DNA of 64,000 nt from Ctena decussata. Lineage: Eukaryota; Mollusca; Bivalvia; Lucinida; Lucinidae. The stretch is from assembly GCA_963989385.1 (NCBI GenBank), contig OZ022500.1, forward strand, positions 106,495,842 through 106,559,841, written 5' to 3'. A program made the translations under genes and the position numbers. Below are positions 36,060 to 48,025 of this stretch, in pieces (the first letter of the stretch is position 1; every line of letters starts with the position of its first letter). The notes below the pieces were generated by a model, which saw nothing but the letters and a program-made list of their open reading frames with translations, did no database searches and was not told where the DNA came from.

Positions 36060-37645
36060 AGGTTGCAATATATGGTTGATCATGCATTTTAAGATTTTAT
36101 ATTTATTTCAATAAATTTGAATTATTTTCATATTTTCATACCTGAGTAATACTGCAAGATTAGACTGGATGAATCACCCCACGCTATTGAAGTAAAATTT
36201 AATATATGGTACCAAACAACTGACTATTATTGCAATATATTTATTGAACAGGGTATTTCCATGGAAATAGAGAAGACTAATTAAATCGGTGGACTGGTTC
36301 CACCTGCAAGATTATAATTAAGTCCAATTAATTGACATTCTAAACCAGGGCACCTGTTTTATTGGGAGGTGGGTATTGATAATGGACAGAAGCATAAAAC
36401 ACTGACCAGTGGTCCTGCCCGCACTGCTCTTATTATAAATGGATGAATTGCTGAGCTCAGTTAAGTTTTGCTTGATGCTACTGATTTGTGTAGAATGACA
36501 AAAAATAAAAATAAATAAATAAATAAATAACAATATAAAAAAGCAGTGATAAATACATAGAATAGAAATATATTCCTTTTTCTGCCCAGTCATTGCAGGT
36601 TGAGGACATTATAAACTTTGACCAGGTATGAAAATGTCAGTCCAAACCAGACAGGCCAATTACTCTGTATACCTCATTGTCCATCAAAGGCCATTAAAAT
36701 ATGTGTCACATAAGTGCAAATATGAAATCCAATCACTTACCTGAATTGAATGTACAGACTGACCGACAGTATGGGTCGGAAAGACCATTGTCAACGTTTA
36801 TTGACGGCAACAAAAGTTTTTATACTATGTGTATAATTTCCATGGTGGGAGTTGTGGTGTGGTCAGTTGTGACTGTTGCCTGATGAAATGCTATTTCATT
36901 CATAGATCTATATTCATACTAATTTTAGCATGTCCTTTGGTGAGAAATTCTGTTGATCATTTTTCTCAAGCTTGATTTTAACATACTTGGTTTAAAATTT
37001 GATATATCCATAAAAGGGGAAGTGACAATCAGTTGTGGGTTAGTAAAGTCCCTTAGAAAAGCCCCTTTATCTAGTTTGCTGAGACTGATTCTATTTAACT
37101 AAGTACTTGTATGCCCATTAATTATGATCTGACTTGACTGAGTGCTTGAGACAGGTTTTTATGTGAATTAATGGTTGATCTCATATACAGGTTTGAATTC
37201 TTGACCAATAGATATGGAAATGGAAGTTTACAGTAGAAATTAGAAAATGGAAGTTTAGAGATTAGATAAAGATTAACATGGCTGCAATAGAGACTTCACA
37301 GGTGTTTTTTGAGAGCTGTTACATAAGGAGTTATAAACCAATGTCAACAAGCCATTGATAGTAGTGGCCAAGTGTGAGATATGACAGTTTAGTGAGACTG
37401 TAACAACAGGAAATTGATCACTTTGATCTCATATCACACCTGTGTCACACCTTTGTTATACCTAGATAGGGCCATCAATGACCATTGCTACCAAAATGGC
37501 TTTAAAATGCGGCTCAATTATTTTGGCTTCTTCTACGTGTATACAGTATCTTGCATTATCGTCAGTATGACATCTTTTGGATGTTGAGCCTGGAATTATC
37601 TTTACCTGCACTTTTAAATTCATTTAAAACATTCAGTGTATCATT
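36060..37645. other. Unannotated USP intron stretch
   Basis: No gene is recognised. It contains (aaat)n at about 36513-36530 and ordinary AT-rich sequence. Confidence 0.5.
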
Positions 37646-39524
37646 ATGTCTCCCCCCTTCAGGGTCGGGAGACATATTGTTTTTGCCCGGGCGTCTGTCC
37701 GTCTGTCCGTCTGTCCGTCCGTCTGTCCGTCTGTCTGTCACAAATCGTGTCCGTTCTATAACTTGAAAACCGCTCAAGCTATATTCGCGAAACTTCATAT
37801 AAATATCAATCAACATGAGACGACGTGCAGAGTGCAAGAATGGTAACTCTGGCATTTATACTTTTTGAGTTATTTCCCTTGGAACTTAGTCCATCACAAA
37901 ATTTTGTTTCAATCGTGTCCGTTCTATAACTTGAAAACCGCTCAAGCTATATTCGCAAAACTTCATATAAATATCAATCAACATGAGACGACGTGCAGAG
38001 TGCAAGAATGGTAACTCTGGCATTTATACTTTTTGAGTTATTTCCCTTGGAACTTAGTCCATCACAAAATTGTGTTTCAATCTTGTCCATTCTATAACTT
38101 GAAAACCGCTCAAGCTATATTCGCGAAACTTCATATAAGTATCAATCAACATGAGACAACGTGCAGAGTGCAAGAATGGTAACTCTGGCATTTATACTTT
38201 TTGAGTTATTTCCCTTGGAACTTAGTCCATCACAAAATTGTGTTTCAATCGTGTCCGTTCTATAACTTGAAAACCGCTCAAGCTATATTCGCGAAACTTC
38301 ATACAAATATCAATCAACATGAGACGACGTGCAGAGTGCAAGAATGGTAACTCTTGCATTTATACTTTTTGAGTTATTTCCCTTGGAACTTAGTCCATCA
38401 CAAAATTGTGTTTCAATTGTGTCCGCTCTGTAACTTGAAAACTGCTCAAGCTTTATTCACGAAACTTCATACAAATATCAATCAACATGAGGCGATGTGC
38501 AGAGAGCACAAATGGTTACTCTGGCATTTATACTTTTTGAGTTATTTCCCTTGGAACTTTGTCCATCACAAAATTGCGTCTCAGTCGAGTCCGTCTATAA
38601 CTTTAAAACCGTTCAAGCTATATTCATGAAAGTTCATACAAATATCAGTCAACATCAGACGACGTGCAGAATGCACTCTGGCGTTTATACTTTTTGAGTT
38701 ATTTCCCTTGGAACTCTGTCCATCACAAAATTGCGTCTCAGTCGAGTCCGTCTATAACTTTAAAACCATTCAAGCTATATTCATGAAAGTTCATACAAAT
38801 ATCAATCAACATCAGACGACGTGTAGAATGCAAGAACCATAACTTTAGCATTTATACTATTTGAGTTATTTCCCTTAGAACTGTGTCAGTCACAAAATCG
38901 TGTCTCAGTTGTGTCTGCTCTATAACTTGAAAACCATTCAAGCTATATTCACGAAACTTCATACAAATATCAATCAACATTAGAAGAATTGCATAGTGCA
39001 AGAACCATAACTCTTGCATTTATACTTCTTGAGTTATTTCCCTTGGACCTTTGTCAGTCACAAAATCATGTCTCAATCGCTTTATTACTTGAAAACCGGA
39101 CAAGCTATATTCACGAAACTTCATACAAATGTCAGTCAACACTAGACAACCTTCGGAGCGCAGCATTTATACTATTTGAGTTATTTCCCTTGGAACTTTG
39201 TCATTCACAAAATCGTGTCTCAATCGTCTAAGCTCTATAACTTGAAAACCGTTTAAGCTATATTCATGAAACTTCATACAAATATCAGTCAACATATAAA
39301 TAGACGACGTGCAGAGCACTGTAACTCTTGCATTTATATTTTTTGACAAAAACTAAATATGAATATCAGTCAACATTACATGACATGCAGAGCATAACAA
39401 CTATAACTCTTGCATTTATACTTTTTACTTATTATCAATCCCTGCTTCAGGGTTGGGAAACATATTGTTTTTCCCTTGGCGTCTTAATGACTGATCCTTT
39501 TGACATCAAAAAGGGGGGAGACAT
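37646..39524 (+). mobile_element. TIR-bounded element with a ten-unit 168-bp array, P2
   Basis: The ends are inverted: atgtctcccccctt at 37646 and aaggggggagacat at 39511-39524, an exact 14-bp match. After the head come gtctgtccgtctgtccgtct (37694-37740) and a tandem array of about ten units. The gtccgttctataacttgaaa marker recurs at 37749, 37917, 38085, 38253, 38421 and 38589, exactly 168 bp each time, then at 38746 and 38913 with indels. The first units are almost identical; later ones decay and shorten. A second head-like motif (gcttcagggttgggaaacat) follows the array near 39445. No protein is encoded; frames crossing the array are by-products. Confidence 0.85.
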
Positions 39525-40038
39525 CTGTTTTTTCGTAGGAAAACAATTCTAGTTAAACTTTGTTTTATGTGACATGAAAGTCAAGACTTTATTTGACTGA
39601 TCACATAAATGTCATAAAAGGTTCTCTTCAAGGAAGTGTCATCTTTGTACATCAGAATTAGTTTACTTGCTGTATAATACTGGCACTGAAAGTAGAGCAA
39701 CTTGTACATGATAATGTGCCAGTCTGTCTCACTATGTATATACATGGCGTACATGCCATAAACTCTGTACTGTAGTCTATGAAATATGATGTCAATGAGA
39801 TGCTAACACTGTGGATGCTAACAAAAATCTCTTTCAAGCTCATCTAAATGGTTCGTCTAATATGATTTGCAAGTCTCACTTAGTTTTCACTAGTGAAAAT
39901 GAGTGAGATTTAGACATTTTATGAGAGTTGGTTTCCAATGAAGCAAAATTTTATTACAGTAAGGGAGACTTGGCACATACATGTCATTGTTACTTAGTGA
40001 ATTAATTTTGGGTTTAATGTTAAGATCTTCTTTTTTAG

Positions 40039-40173
40039 GTGATCTTTACCCAGTTCCAGTACAGCGATCAGTCTTCACTTCAGCCAAGTGCACTTCGACA
40101 AGCCCTTGCCAATACCTTTGCGAAACAAGAGAGGTTCCAACTTGGCCATATGGATGATGCCGCTGAGTGTTTT
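40039..40173 (+). CDS. USP54: USP53/54-like protease, residues 84-128
   Basis: The acceptor cttcttttttag ends at 40038 and the donor gtaagt follows 40173. The 45 codons are in phase 0: [10 protein letters not shown]..., then [19 protein letters not shown] and DDAAECF. Human USP54 reads [20 protein letters not shown] and DDAAECF at the same place, so [13 protein letters not shown], a family signature following the QQDSQEF-type box of USPs, is intact. The next exon lies only 411 bp downstream, the shortest intron of the gene. Confidence 0.96.
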
Positions 40174-40584
40174 GTAAGTTCTTGTCATAATGTCACTCTA
40201 CTCAGCTTTCATTCATATACATGAAAACATTAAATATGCTACATGCTAATAAAATTAGATGATTGTTCCTTGTTCAAAGTCAAAGGAAACTCGGTTTCTT
40301 TTGAAACGATTTTCAGTTTTCAGTTGACAATGGACTACTGGCAAAATCATTCATACGAACATAATCTTTGTTTGAAAGGAATTTTTTCCAGTATATATAT
40401 ATATACACATATACCAGTTTACGTAGTTTTACCTCTTGAAAGCGTGTTGGTTGAAGCATACAAGACTTTCATATGAGATTCTGAACTACTTTTGTCTTAT
40501 CTCTGCATAAGCTGTTTCTTGATGGTCTGTTCAGCCCGAACCATCCTGTTGCAAAATATTGAAAATATCTGCTTTTTGTTGCAG

Positions 40585-40698
40585 GAGAATATTTTACATC
40601 GTATCCACTACCACATTGCTAACAACCACAGCGAGGACACCTGTAGTGTCCCTCACTGTATATCCCATCAGAAGTTTGCCATGACAGTTGCTGACCAG
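40585..40698 (+). CDS. USP54: USP53/54-like protease, residues 129-166
   Basis: The acceptor tttgttgcag ends at 40584 and the donor cag|gtatgt follows 40698. The 38 codons are in phase 0. [20 protein letters not shown] and [11 protein letters not shown] follow human USP54 [20 protein letters not shown] and [11 protein letters not shown], including the Cys pair at residues 148 and 153 (CxxxxC) that is specific to this family. The segment belongs to the thumb/finger part of the USP fold. The next exon is 4.3 kb away. Confidence 0.96.
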
Positions 40699-42113
40699 GT
40701 ATGTTCCATATATAACAATGTAACAATAGTATGCATAATGTATGTATGTGGTGCACCATAGCGCTCCAAACTCCCACCTCCCCAGCAACATTCCCTATAC
40801 TCTGAATATTTAAACTGAAAGGGTCTGCATTATTTGTCAGTCAGGTGGAAGTTGGCTGCAACTGGAATCTGTACAGAACTTCCGTAGTGCTTCCCACTGC
40901 ATACTAATTTTTCAATGCCTTGCTGACCAAGTTCCCTAGTGGACATGCGAAGTTATAGTATACTTGCAACAAGTCGTTTCTTTTGCATGCTCTCCTTTGA
41001 CTATCAACTTCTGGCCTTGAATGGCAAAATGACCTAAACCTCTGGTATGTGAAAACAGTTTATTTGGTGGATACATTCTTGCAAAGACAAATTTACATGG
41101 TGACATTAAACAATTAGAACTTTATGTAAATAAAAAAATAGACAGCAAAACAAATTACAAATGTGAACATTCAAGTTATTTGTCAAGCAAAAAGTTGCTG
41201 ATATATTAAAAGCAACTCTAATTTGGACATGTCTTTTGGCATTTATTGTTTGGGCTGGCCAGATTCTTGCCCTGAAAAAAAAGGGAAAGAAGACAGCAGT
41301 GTTCTAGTTTTTGCTTGCAAAGATATGAAGACTTTTTGAGAAAATATGCACAGCGAGCTTATTCTTTTAATACAAAGAACCATTCTTCCAAGATTGGTCC
41401 TGTTCATTTTACAAAACATTTAGATGCTGTCAGCTAACACTTTATTTTGAGAAGAATTAAATGTTTAAATTGCTCTCTGATTTTCTAATCTTTTTATGGA
41501 AAAAAATCAGCGAAGAATCTTTTTAAAGAAAAAAAATCAATAAAGAATGAAAAAAAATTTGACATAAGTTTTTGTAATGACTCAAACGTTGTGGGATAGG
41601 AGAGTATGAGCAAACAATCATACCTAAAAGAGCAGTCAGATGCAACTCGGAGCTGTATATTTTCAGCCTGTCAGTGATATTTTGAGTATTAGCAGATAGT
41701 GAAATCAACTTGTTGCCTTATATTAAAACCAACTTGTTTAAATCTTAGGATAGTTTAGTAGAGTGCAGTGTTGATGAAAAGTTTTGATTTTCTTATATTG
41801 AATTGGCCCACTAAGATTTGACAAGAAATGCGTCAATGTTCATATGTGCTTAATGCTTTTCCATTTGCAATTTTAAGTGTCAAAACATACAATTTTTCGA
41901 TTAGATGTGCATTTTGCTGGAGTGGATTAGCAGATATATCTCTTAACTTTATTATATCTTTTCAAATTATTGCTTGCTTTTCAAATAAAAAGTTTACCAA
42001 AGTTCTTCCATATATACAGTCTAAGTGCATTTTGAATGTGCTTTTATGTTCTTTTCAATGATCAATTGGGGACTACTGTACTCGTAGGCTAAGTATTGGG
42101 ACTGAAATGTTCT
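40699..42113. other. Unannotated USP intron stretch
   Basis: AT-rich sequence with no recognised gene or repeat family. Confidence 0.5.
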
Positions 42114-42228
42114 GCAAATAGTGTAGAGTGTAAACCCAGATCAGACTGCTCCTCTAATCTGCAAATAATGTAGACCCAGTTCAGACTGCTCCTAGAGGAG
42201 CAGTCTGATCAGGGTCTGCACTATTTGC
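42114..42228. mobile_element. Palindromic family E copy with duplicated arm
   Basis: The left arm (gcaaatagtgtaga, cccagatcagactgctcct) occurs twice, at about 42114 and 42161, before the single right arm aggagcagtctgatcagggt ending at tttgc. Family E differs from family B in having CAGACTGCTCC in place of GAGGCGGCTC inside the same GCAAACAGTG ends. From 42229 to 43506 nothing else is seen. Confidence 0.72.
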
Positions 42229-43515
42229 CACTAAAACAACTGAAATATTACAAAGTATCTCTTGATACATGAAGAACATCCCTCAGTACAACAGATCCCT
42301 CCATACAACAAATGGAATTGCCATACTCAAGAGTTGGAAGAGTCTATAACAGAAATGGTAGGGTAATGGTTAAAGTGTCCCATTATGTAATGTTATTACG
42401 GTATTATAGTTCTGACACTCCCGAGTTGTAAAAGTTGTCAAACAAAGTCATGCCAGGGCCTGTCCTGTGGTTGGTTCTAGTGTTTGTACAAGTAGTTTTG
42501 TGTCTTTTAACAGTTTGTGTACACTTCTAGTGATGTTTGTCGTCCTAAGCAGTGTTTTATTAGCACAAAACTAGCTATAATGTTTACCTTTTTGAGTGAA
42601 AACTGTTTTATTTTCTTTTATTCTTTAGTATTTGTTGTTTATTGTCAATAATAGAAATTCAGAATTGGCAACATTTAGGCTATATTAGAAATATTGATAG
42701 CTAGATTGTTGTTGGTAATGTTTGGTAGTCAAAATGAGTTTGTTTAACCATTCAGAGGAACAGCTTGATGACAATTATTTTTCTATTTCTCTGTAAATAC
42801 TTTTTAGTCAGTGCTCATTAGAACCTCTCATCCAGTGTTGCAAGAAGGGACAATGGGGTTGTTTGCCTACCTGAATTCACTCTTGTCGAGTTTTCAGGTT
42901 TAGCTCTGTTCTGTGACTATGGGCAGACAGGCGAGACACCATATTCTGCGGAATTCTGGTTTAGTTTTATCGAGGAAATTTTTCCTCTGAAAATATATTA
43001 GTGATGCAGAAATTGCTTCTATAGCAAGAGGAAAACAAAAAGAATAACAATATAAGTTAAAGTTGCTGACTACAGTACACTGTATATTGATGTCCCACCC
43101 TTCATCAGTCTTTGTTTTAAGTTTGAAAGGGAGTGATATACTTACTGTAAAGATGTAATGATAGACCATTTTGGGCTGCCTCCTCATTGTGTCTAATAGA
43201 CACTCTTCTCAAGATCAAACAGATTAGAGCATCTTAAATCTTCATAAATCACATCTTGTCTTACAGCGCCATATACAGTAAAACAAAGACAAGTATTAGT
43301 TTTCATGTGATCAGTTTCTTTTATTGTTTGCTTCACTTCTGACAAGAGCTGTGTATTTCTTGGCTCTGATCCATGTGACTGCTCCAAAATGAGGGCTTTT
43401 TGTGAGGGACTATCAGAAACTCAGATCAGCTTTTACACCTTGGCATATTTTGTTCGCTTTTCAGTATAGATATCTTGGCACTTTTAATTGCTGCAAAAGA
43501 AAATAATTAAATTGG

Positions 43516-43566
43516 GAAACAGCATAGATCAGGATGAGCCACCTCATGTGATTCTAGACTGTTTGC
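43516..43566. repeat. Palindromic family B, shortened copy
   Basis: gaaacagcatagatcaggat, then gagccacctcatgtgattct, then agactgtttgc. The central part of one arm is deleted, and it stands immediately before a full copy at 43585. Confidence 0.6.
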
Positions 43567-43584
43567 CTCCTAGTCTTAACTCTT

Positions 43585-43785
43585 CAAGTACCAATAAGCA
43601 GACGACAAAATTTACGTCTGCAAAAATTAAAAAAATGCATTGTCCAAAATATTTCATGTTGAGATTTCAAAGACTAGAGGGCAAACAGCGTAGATCTAGA
43701 TGAGGCGGCTCATTATGAGCCGCCTCATCAGGATCTACACTGTTGGGAAATTTTGCTAATTTCCTCACTAGGGCTTAAAGAGTTA
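43585..43785. mobile_element. Palindromic family B, full-length copy
   Basis: Side arm (caataagcagacgacaaaat, tgcattgtccaaa) then core palindrome 43681-43745 with gatgaggcggctcattatga. The side arm has the same orientation as in the 28083 copy. The 102-codon frame after it (43788-44096) is AT-rich, hydrophobic and has no coding features. Confidence 0.8.
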
Positions 43786-44279
43786 ACTTGAGAATAAACT
43801 GGTTCTTGTACCATTTAGATGTTGATTTTGAAATTATCAAAGGCAGGCAAATTTTCTTTAAGCACGAAATGGTGAAATTGAAAAATTGTCTTAATGTTAG
43901 GCAAGATAATAATGGCCCACTTTACTGTGTCACAATTTGTTTTGCTTCTGTTGCAATTAAAATATACAATTTCCTGCCTGTTTTCTATAATTACCTCAAT
44001 TTTGTAATTATCTTGATATACTCGGTGATCTTTCTGTACATTTGTATAATTGATATGGCTATTTTGAAGCTACTTGAGAAATTCAACCCGATTTGAAATA
44101 TTATTTTTGAAAGGGTTTTTCATCCTGGCCTTTTATTATCTGTATACTCTGGTGGTTCTGCAGCCCTGTTTATTCTGAAATGCACTGAAATTTAATTCAG
44201 AACAAGATGCTTGAATCATTATAATAAACAACCTTATTCAGTTTCACAACTTTTGAATCTGTTGTGTGAGGTCTTGACC

Positions 44280-44470
44280 CTAAAAGCGCCAAAAATTAAA
44301 ATTGTTGAATTTGCAAACATTGTAGATCCTGATGAGGTGGCTCATAATGAGCCACCTCATCTGAATCTACACTGTTTGCCCTCTAGTGTTCGAATTCTCA
44401 ATATGATATCGCTTGGACAGTTTTTGAAATTCTGCAGACGTAAATTTTGTCGTCTGCTTTTTGGCGTATT
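44280..44470. mobile_element. Palindromic family B, full-length copy, opposite orientation
   Basis: Core 44313-44379 (gcaaacattgtagatcctga and its inverse ending actgtttgc), then the side arm in inverse form, with atatgatatcgcttggacag and cgtctgctttttggc. It lies 0.5 kb from an oppositely oriented copy. Confidence 0.8.
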
Positions 44471-44977
44471 AAGGGTTCAAGTCTGTCTTATATTGCCGAA
44501 CATTTAATACCTGCCCTCAAACTGGTTGCCAGATTTTAGGCATGTATAAAAACTAGCAAGCTGCTTTTCATGCGATAAAGATTATTGGTTTAGAGAGAAA
44601 GACATTTTCAGTTACCAAACTAGTTCAATGCATTGTGCCTTGCCAATGTCCATGGGGAGAATAACAATTGCTTACTTGTGCTGTCAGCTGGTCCAGTGCT
44701 ATCTAAAGTTGCTGTCGATCCAGACTTTGGTCATAAGCAGTACCATTAACAGAAAATGATACTATTTTTAATGGCTGTCAATTGTCCCAGTCTACAGCCC
44801 CTTTGGCTTGTATGGGAACTGATGGCTGGCTCAGTTAACAGCATAGGTAGGGAAATTGGTATGTGCCCCCACCCCCCACCCTACCCTAACCCGCCCCCCA
44901 TGTCTAAAAGTCACTTTCTAAATGTAAAATCACAGGTTTACCCTAAATTTACCTTAGCTTGCATTTTTTCTTTTCAG

Positions 44978-45057
44978 CTTGTATGCCCCTGTGGTTCCAG
45001 CTCTGATCCTTTGAAGTTTCATGAGATGGTACATTACATCTCAGCCAATGCTCTTGT
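44978..45057 (+). CDS. USP54: USP53/54-like protease, residues 167-193 (zinc-ribbon part)
   Basis: The acceptor ttttcttttcag ends at 44977. Of two possible donors the one at 45058 (gtaagt) keeps the frame with the next exon; the one two bases earlier would not. It has 80 bases: 26 codons plus two bases of a split Val codon. LVCPCGSSSDPLKFHEMVHY and ISANAL match human [21 protein letters not shown] and ISTTSL. C169 and C171 are the first pair of a USP zinc ribbon. The second pair (C227, C231) comes from the next two exons. Confidence 0.94.
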
Positions 45058-45231
45058 GTAAGTATTTTCAGTAGACATGTATCTTCAAACAAACTGTGAT
45101 GCAAGAACAAGTCGTCGGACATACTTTATATGAATTAATAGCCGTCCTACTTACAGAAGACAGAATCCAAAAATTCTGAAAGTGGATTTGCATTTTATAT
45201 ATGATCCAAATCAGTCTCCATAAGCAGAAAT

Positions 45232-45435
45232 GAGCCGTGATGACAGAAAACCAACAAAGTGGTTGTGCACTCAATGGAGACTCAGATCAGCCTGGGCATC
45301 TGCCCAGTCTGATCAGAGTCTTTGCTGTCCGCATGGAGGTAGCTTAGATCCTTCTTAGCAAAGAGTCTGATCAAAGACTGGGCGGATGCCCAGGGTGATC
45401 TGGGCCACTTGGTTGGTTTTCCTGTGATGCGGTTC
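45232..45435. mobile_element. Fold-back MITE, family A, copy 5
   Basis: Starts gagccgtgatgacagaaaac and ends ttttcctgtgatgcggttc. aaat precedes it (45228-45231) and follows it (45436-45439). The right half has lost about 30 bp compared with copy 4. It sits 175 bp after a USP exon. Confidence 0.87.
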
Positions 45436-45592
45436 AAATGCATTTGCTTTACATGTATATTCAAAGGCAGATTTTCTCAAGAAACAGTCCATACATTGCT
45501 TGCAGCTTCACTTTGCTTATGCATTATTAGTAAGGCCATCATTAGTAATGTGTGTCATGGTGATCACACTGATAATGTATTACATACATGTT

Positions 45593-46585
45593 TTGTATCA
45601 TGGCTTTTTGTGTTTTCCTTTGAAGTCGCCTGTTCATTAACTTTGTTAACTTGCACTGTAAGACAATTCTGGGGTAGGCGGAGCTAAACTTTGCATTCAT
45701 TTTACACTGAAGTGTACCTGGATAACTGTGCGGATATCAGGATAACTGTGCGGATATCACAGATATACTGCACGGCTTAGTTATTGCACGGTTCAGTCAA
45801 GTCTGATTTATATTGAACAACTGAGCAGCACTAGGACGAAAAGGGTCTTTGAGCATTTGCAAAGAAAATATATATTTTGATCATCCTTTGCGTCTGCTCA
45901 GTCTGATCAGTGTTCTATCAACAAGGTAGTGAACCTGAGGGATCTGCATTGCCAAAATCAAAGACTGATCAGACTGCAAACTGATCCAAGCGTTTACAGT
46001 TTACACATGGCTGAAGACCTATTTTATTGAGCACAGCTCGATTTAATTTCATTCAAAGAAGGAACAAGGCCATATCTAAGATTACAGAGACAATTTATCT
46101 TGTAGCACCAAACTCTACCATATGGACCCTAAGAATTGTGGCAAACAGTAAAGACCCAGATTAGGCAGCTGAATAAGCAGAAGTAAATGCCCTCTAAGAC
46201 TGCTCTATTTGCCATTCTTTAGATATTGGTTGTAAAATCAGTGTGTTGAAAAATCATCATTTCTGTCAAGTAGAATATATGCAGACATAATTTTATGTTA
46301 TTTTCAGTTGATGCTGTGCTGGAATTTATAATTGCCAGGTGATTTATTTGACCTTCAGGTCAAGAACAATACAGCTGTAGCAGATATAATTACAGTAGAT
46401 ATGCCACTCTTCATTAAAAACTGGATAAGAGCTGTTTTTAATTCAAAATAGACAAATGTGATTGGCTGCCATGATACAAAATACATATAGAATGATGTCA
46501 CTCATATTTAGGATACCCTTCTCGGGGGCTACGCCCCCTCGAAGGGTATTCTAAATACTCGTGAAATCATTCTATATGTATAACT
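45593..46585. mobile_element. 1-kb dispersed element ending in a hairpin, copy 2
   Basis: Nearly identical to 7007-8009 and in the same orientation, 38.6 kb away. Differences are few: single-base changes, a loss near the hairpin loop (cgggggct against cggggggct) and short indels near 46225 and 46272. The end hairpin (about 46481-46583) is intact. A fragment of family A fold-back sequence lies just downstream (about 46672-46745). Confidence 0.82.
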
Positions 46586-47358
46586 AAAATTCTATGAATA
46601 TTGAAAAATGATATTCAGCGAAACTACATCAGGGCCATATTGAAACTTTCTGGGGATTCAGATAATCAGATAAGGTGGTTGTGTCAGCATCAAGCTATTG
46701 CAAGTTAAAACACGCTTTCAATTTTTGTCATGTTGCAGCTCATATAATGTGTAACAATCAGACACTGGAAACTCAGTAGCTGTTAAAATTGGCTTTGAGA
46801 ACCATATGCTGTAAGATTGGTAAGACTTCATATATGGAACAACAAAAACATTAAACAAATAATGCTCATCAGTAAGATCGGTCCCATTTTGTACAGTGAT
46901 AGAATATGACAGAATATGACTCTTCCCTGAGACGCACTTCACATAAAAGAAACGGTTTTATGCAGGGAATCCATTTGCCATGGCCCAGTAAAGTTAATGA
47001 AAGTTTCATGGTTGACTGTCATTTATAGTTGTTTCAGGTTATTTTTGTCTTAACTTTTGTCGTAATTGCCCAGGTATAACATTATAACAGACATTTCGTG
47101 ATCAGGGAAAAGAAAAAAGACAGTGTCAATATAAATCTCACTAACATTAAAACAGTCATAGATCACAATTACGTTCCATTAATTACCATCAATAATTTGT
47201 GATGAACTGTTACGACTGACTTGTAAAATTGGATGGCTAATGATTTTGCTGTTTTCTATGAAACTTGGTTTAATGGAATTGAAGTTATGAAATGGCTTTT
47301 CTGAAGAACAACTGTTTAAAATAAGTTGATGTGTTCTATTTAACCCGTTAAAAACCAA

Positions 47359-47740
47359 ATAAAGGCCAAAGGCCATGAAAGCTCATAACAATTTCATCTT
47401 GAAGTATAGTGAAATCTCCCAAATAAGGCCAGGGGCCGTATTTATAAAACGACTTAAGTCGTTGCTAGGCTGTTGCTAAGGCTAAATTTCTATGAAGGAG
47501 ATTCCCTACAACTATGAAATTTGCTCTGGAGGAACAGTCTTTTTTAGACTGTTCCTCCAGAGAAATTTCATAGTTGTAGGGAATCTCCTTCATAGAAATT
47601 CAGCCCTAGCAACAGCATAGCAACCACTTAAGTTGTTTTATAAATATGGCCCCAGGTTCTAAAAGATGCTTCTTTGGAAGATTTCACTATACTTCAAGAT
47701 GAAATTGTCATGAGCGCACAACGCTCTTGGAGGCCTTTTG
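47359..47740. mobile_element. Nested 380-bp palindrome
   Basis: Mirror symmetry runs from the centre at about 47543 (ctctggaggaacagtct and its inverse) out through agggaatctccttcatagaa, ggccgtatttataaaacgac and gaagtatagtgaaatctccc, and on to aaaggcc/aggcctttt. The inner part, with ggccgtatttataaa ends, looks like one fold-back element. The outer arms (atttcatcttgaagtatag) look like a second one that surrounds it. No ORF. Confidence 0.8.
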
Positions 47741-48025
47741 TAGCTATTTAAGCATTCTCTGCAAATTAAAACTGCACTTTTGTGATACAGTATAATATTA
47801 TGTGTATCTTCTGAAGGTTCACTAAAGATTTCACATGTGTTTGCTCATGTATCAATGTCTGCATGTGCAATCATAAATCAACCTCTATAAGCTGCATTTC
47901 ATTTTCTATTAAACATTTTCTCATCGGCTGGGAATGGGAGAAAAATGCATATCAGTAAGCTAGTCAGCCAATCATTAAAGTCCTCCCTCTTCAAAAAGTA
48001 ATAATTTCTTTTATTAAAATTTCAG

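Noticed and set aside
37551..39552. Overlapping ORFs in the 168-bp array
   Set aside because: The unit is 168 = 3 x 56 bases, so one frame stays open from unit to unit by arithmetic alone. No start context or non-repetitive part supports coding.
43788..44096. 102-codon hydrophobic ORF
   Set aside because: AT-rich intron sequence giving a biased Phe/Ile/Tyr composition, with no splice signals and no recognisable membrane protein family.
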